DNA of 6,916 bases from JBFFSQ01 sp041572275 (lineage in GTDB: Bacteria > Pseudomonadota > Gammaproteobacteria > SZUA-229). Within the stretch, counting starts at the first letter, position 1. Every line of letters starts with the position of its first letter. A program made the position numbers and the translations under genes. Below, one piece after another: positions 4,758-6,916 of this stretch. Location of the stretch: positions 1 through 6,916 of the forward strand of contig JBFFSQ010000159.1 of the NCBI GenBank assembly GCA_041572275.1, in the 5' to 3' direction. Below the pieces are notes generated by a model. That model made no database searches and was not told where the DNA came from. It was given only the letters and a program-made list of their open reading frames with translations.

Positions 4758-6916
4758 TTATAACCAGACCATACAGCCTGTTTCCAGAGCGTGACTGAGT
4801 AAGTGATGGTATGGGTACATGCGCAGTTTGTAATAGTTCAGACCGGGGTTGATCGGTTGTAAATCCATGGAATAGATATGCTCGCCGTTGTCTTCGCCAT
4901 CATATTTAAGTAAATAATTGGTGACAGTTTCGAACTCTTTATCACCATTATGTGAATGACTGACCAGACACTCGACGGCCACATCATCTGGGGATAGGCC
5001 ATTCAGGTAGGCTTTGATCCTGATGGTTAAAGCTTCACCGTCATTGATCGCTGTGCCAGCATCATCTGCACGGCTGATGCGTACTTGTTGCCAATGCTTC
5101 GCAATCTTGGCTTTCCATGCGGCCAGTTCTTTAGCCGGTTGTGCATTATTCTCATTTAGTTTATGAAACTGGTTGTTGGCTGGAGTATACAGGTTCCTGA
5201 CGTAATCCATGACCATACGCGAGGCATTAAACTGTGGAATGCAGGATTTCATCGATTCTTTGGACATTCTCACCCATTCTTTCGAATAACCCTGTTTACC
5301 GCGATTATAAAATTTGGGGATAATTTCGTGCTCAAGAATATCCAGCAGATCATTGGCTTCTTCAAAATTGCGTTGTTCAGCAGGAGTGTCTGCACCATGG
5401 GGTGATATCCCCCAGCCATTTTTACCGTTGAAACCTTCACCCCACCAGCCATCGAGAACACTCAGATTGAGTACACCGTTGATGGCCGCTTTTTCACCTG
5501 AGGTGCCACTGGCTTCCAGTGGGTATTCCGGAGTATTGATCCAGACATCGACACCGGTTACCAGGTTGCGGGCCATGGCCATGTTATAGCCTTCGAGTAA
5601 AATGATTTTGCCAATAAACTCGGGACGGTGTGCATATTCATGGATGGTACGAATCAGTTGTTGGCCCGGTTCATCTTTCGGGTGCGCCTTACCGGCAAAA
5701 ATCAACAGCACGGGACGTTCCGGGTCATTTAACAAACGGGACAAGCGTTCGGGGTCGGAAAAAAGTAAGGTTGCGCGTTTATAGGTCGCAAAACGGCGGG
5801 CAAAACCAAGCACCAGAATATCGGATTCAGGTTCCTTGATGTTTTGCGTGATTCGTCGACATAGGGCGTCATTACACTCATTACGTTTATAGCGCAGGTT
5901 GGTACGTTTTAAGGTGTTTTCCAGCATCTGGCTCTTCAACTCCTGGCGTAAGCTCCAGAAGCGGTGATCGGGAATTTCGTCAATGCAGGCCCAGTAATCG
6001 TAATCCAGTAGCTTATTGCGCCATTCACTGAATCGCATATCGAACAGGTTGGTCCATTCCCGGGCCATGAAGGTGGGTACATGGACACCATTGGTCACAT
6101 AAGTGATGGGATTTTCGTTGTCGGGGATCTGTGGCCAGACATAGGACTCCATATTCGAGGCCACGCTACCATGAATACGACTGACACCATTGTGAAAACG
6201 TGAACCGCGTAAAGCCAGGGCCGTCATATTAAAACTGTGTTCATTACCTGGCGAATGTCCTAGTGCCATGAAACGCTCAAAACTGATATCCAGTTTGTGA
6301 CAGCAGGATGAGAAATACTCATTCATCAACTTTTCATCAAAAATATCATGGCCAGCCGGCACAGGTGTATGGGTAGTGAATACGGTACCTGAAGCGACCA
6401 GTTCCAGCGCGCTTTCGAAGTCCATATCATCACTGAGCACTTCGCGACAGCGCTCAATGATCTGGAAGGCGGCATGGCCTTCGTTGATATGCCAGGCGGT
6501 TGGCTTCAGCTCCAGGCGACGTAGCAGGCGGACACCGGCGATACCGAGAAGTATCTCCTGCTGGATCCGGGTGGTTTTATCACCGCCATAGAGCTGGAAG
6601 GTGATCTGGCGATCGGCTTCGGTGTTTTCAGCCAGATTCGTATCGAGCAGATACAGGCTGATGTGACCCGCCTGGGCTTTCCATACCTTGGCCTTGACTT
6701 CACGATTCGGAAACTCAACGGACACGGTGATTTTATTGCCGTCGTTGTCAATAGCTCGCTCCATTGGCAGGTCGCTGAAACGGGTGGTGGTGTATTGGGC
6801 AATCTGGTTGCCGCAGTTGTCAATCTGCTGGGTAAAGTAGCCCTGTCGATAAAGCAGGCCAATGGCTACAAACGGTACGCCGAGGTCACTGACGGCCTTG
6901 CAGTGGTCTCCTGCGA
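4758..6916 (-). CDS. glgP: Alpha-glucan (glycogen/maltodextrin) phosphorylase, N-terminus beyond window
   Basis: PLP-dependent GT35 enzyme that cleaves terminal alpha-1,4 glucose units with phosphate, releasing glucose-1-phosphate in the cytoplasm. The frame is open to the right edge, so the ATG at 6764 is internal: the 50 codons before it encode family sequence including AGDHCKAVSDLGVPF and GLLYRQGYF. 718 residues are visible; this subfamily (DUF3417-containing alpha-glucan phosphorylases) is usually about 830-860, so roughly 110-140 N-terminal residues are missing. Reading inward come LYGGDKTTRIQQE, HINEGHAAF, THTPVPAGHD, RRFATYKR with a phosphate-site lysine (codon 5778-5780), and EASGTSGEKAAIN, whose lysine (codon 5490-5492) should carry the PLP Schiff base. 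VLDGWWGEGFNG and a C-terminal extension of about 130 residues typical of the subfamily follow. The motif has Glu where the classical phosphorylase signature has Met before the lysine. The gene converges on malQ with a four-base gap; its promoter lies outside the window. Confidence 0.95.
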   Translation of the reverse strand, partial: AGDHCKAVSDLGVPFVAIGLLYRQGYFTQQIDNCGNQIAQYTTTRFSDLPMERAIDNDGNKITVSVEFPNREVKAKVWKAQAGHISLYLLDTNLAENTEADRQITFQLYGGDKTTRIQQEILLGIAGVRLLRRLELKPTAWHINEGHAAFQIIERCREVLSDDMDFESALELVASGTVFTTHTPVPAGHDIFDEKLMNEYFSSCCHKLDISFERFMALGHSPGNEHSFNMTALALRGSRFHNGVSRIHGSVASNMESYVWPQIPDNENPITYVTNGVHVPTFMAREWTNLFDMRFSEWRNKLLDYDYWACIDEIPDHRFWSLRQELKSQMLENTLKRTNLRYKRNECNDALCRRITQNIKEPESDILVLGFARRFATYKRATLLFSDPERLSRLLNDPERPVLLIFAGKAHPKDEPGQQLIRTIHEYAHRPEFIGKIILLEGYNMAMARNLVTGVDVWINTPEYPLEASGTSGEKAAINGVLNLSVLDGWWGEGFNGKNGWGISPHGADTPAEQRNFEEANDLLDILEHEIIPKFYNRGKQGYSKEWVRMSKESMKSCIPQFNASRMVMDYVRNLYTPANNQFHKLNENNAQPAKELAAWKAKIAKHWQQVRISRADDAGTAINDGEALTIRIKAYLNGLSPDDVAVECLVSHSHNGDKEFETVTNYLLKYDGEDNGEHIYSMDLQPINPGLNYYKLRMYPYHHLLSHALETGCMVWL

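Noticed and set aside
4681..4770. GGTCTGG and CCAGACC as a terminator stem across the malQ/phosphorylase junction
   Set aside because: The arms are 76 bases apart and only seven bases long, with no T run on either strand, so an intrinsic terminator is not supported.
5163..5839. Several plus-strand open frames (80, 91, 60 and 69 codons) opposite the phosphorylase
   Set aside because: All are antisense shadows of the conserved catalytic part of the phosphorylase, overlap one another, and resemble no known protein.
4758..6764. Phosphorylase starting at the ATG at 6764
   Set aside because: The frame continues without a stop to the window edge and the 50 codons upstream encode conserved phosphorylase sequence, so this ATG is an internal methionine.
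6506..6862. 118-codon open frame on the minus strand
   Set aside because: It lies in another frame of the phosphorylase gene, which has clear family motifs across the same bases; the translated product shows no family features.

Overview
The window is a bacterial alpha-glucan (glycogen/maltodextrin) metabolism locus. Three genes run left to right: glgC (ADP-glucose pyrophosphorylase), a glycoside hydrolase family 57 (GH57) enzyme, and malQ (4-alpha-glucanotransferase). A fourth gene, an alpha-glucan phosphorylase of the glgP type, converges on them from the right edge and is cut by it. The protein sequences look proteobacterial, most likely gammaproteobacterial. The reasons are a GlgC of the WRAKPAVPFGG type, a short MalQ, a DUF3417-class phosphorylase, moderate GC genes and an AGAGGA ribosome binding site. 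No genus can be assigned from what is visible, and no mobile element, RNA gene or CRISPR array was seen.

Layout: positions 1-282 are an AT-rich leader without a convincing gene. It holds an 18-bp near-perfect palindrome (67-84), a hairpin (223-251) and the glgC ribosome binding site. glgC (283-1551) overlaps the GH57 gene (1541-3235) by 11 bases. The GH57 stop codon touches the malQ start codon, and the two genes share one reading frame. This spacing indicates a translationally coupled operon. malQ ends at 4753, and the stop codon of the opposing phosphorylase begins only 4 bases later, so the transcripts of the two units should overlap at their 3' ends. The phosphorylase frame stays open to position 6916, so its first roughly 110-140 residues lie outside the window.

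How the genes fit together: GlgC makes ADP-glucose from glucose-1-phosphate and ATP for glycogen synthesis. The phosphorylase releases glucose-1-phosphate from alpha-1,4-glucan ends, feeding either GlgC or glycolysis. MalQ disproportionates short maltodextrins so that they can be elongated or phosphorolysed. The GH57 enzyme, whose substrate cannot be read from sequence, probably hydrolyses or rearranges the glucan chains, as an amylase, amylopullulanase or transferase. Glycogen synthase (glgA), a GH13 branching enzyme (glgB) and a debranching enzyme (glgX) are not in the window and may be encoded elsewhere. The pathway is conventional. The points of interest are the unassigned GH57 enzyme in a coupled operon, its in-frame junction with malQ, the GlgC regulatory-site changes and the structured leader.
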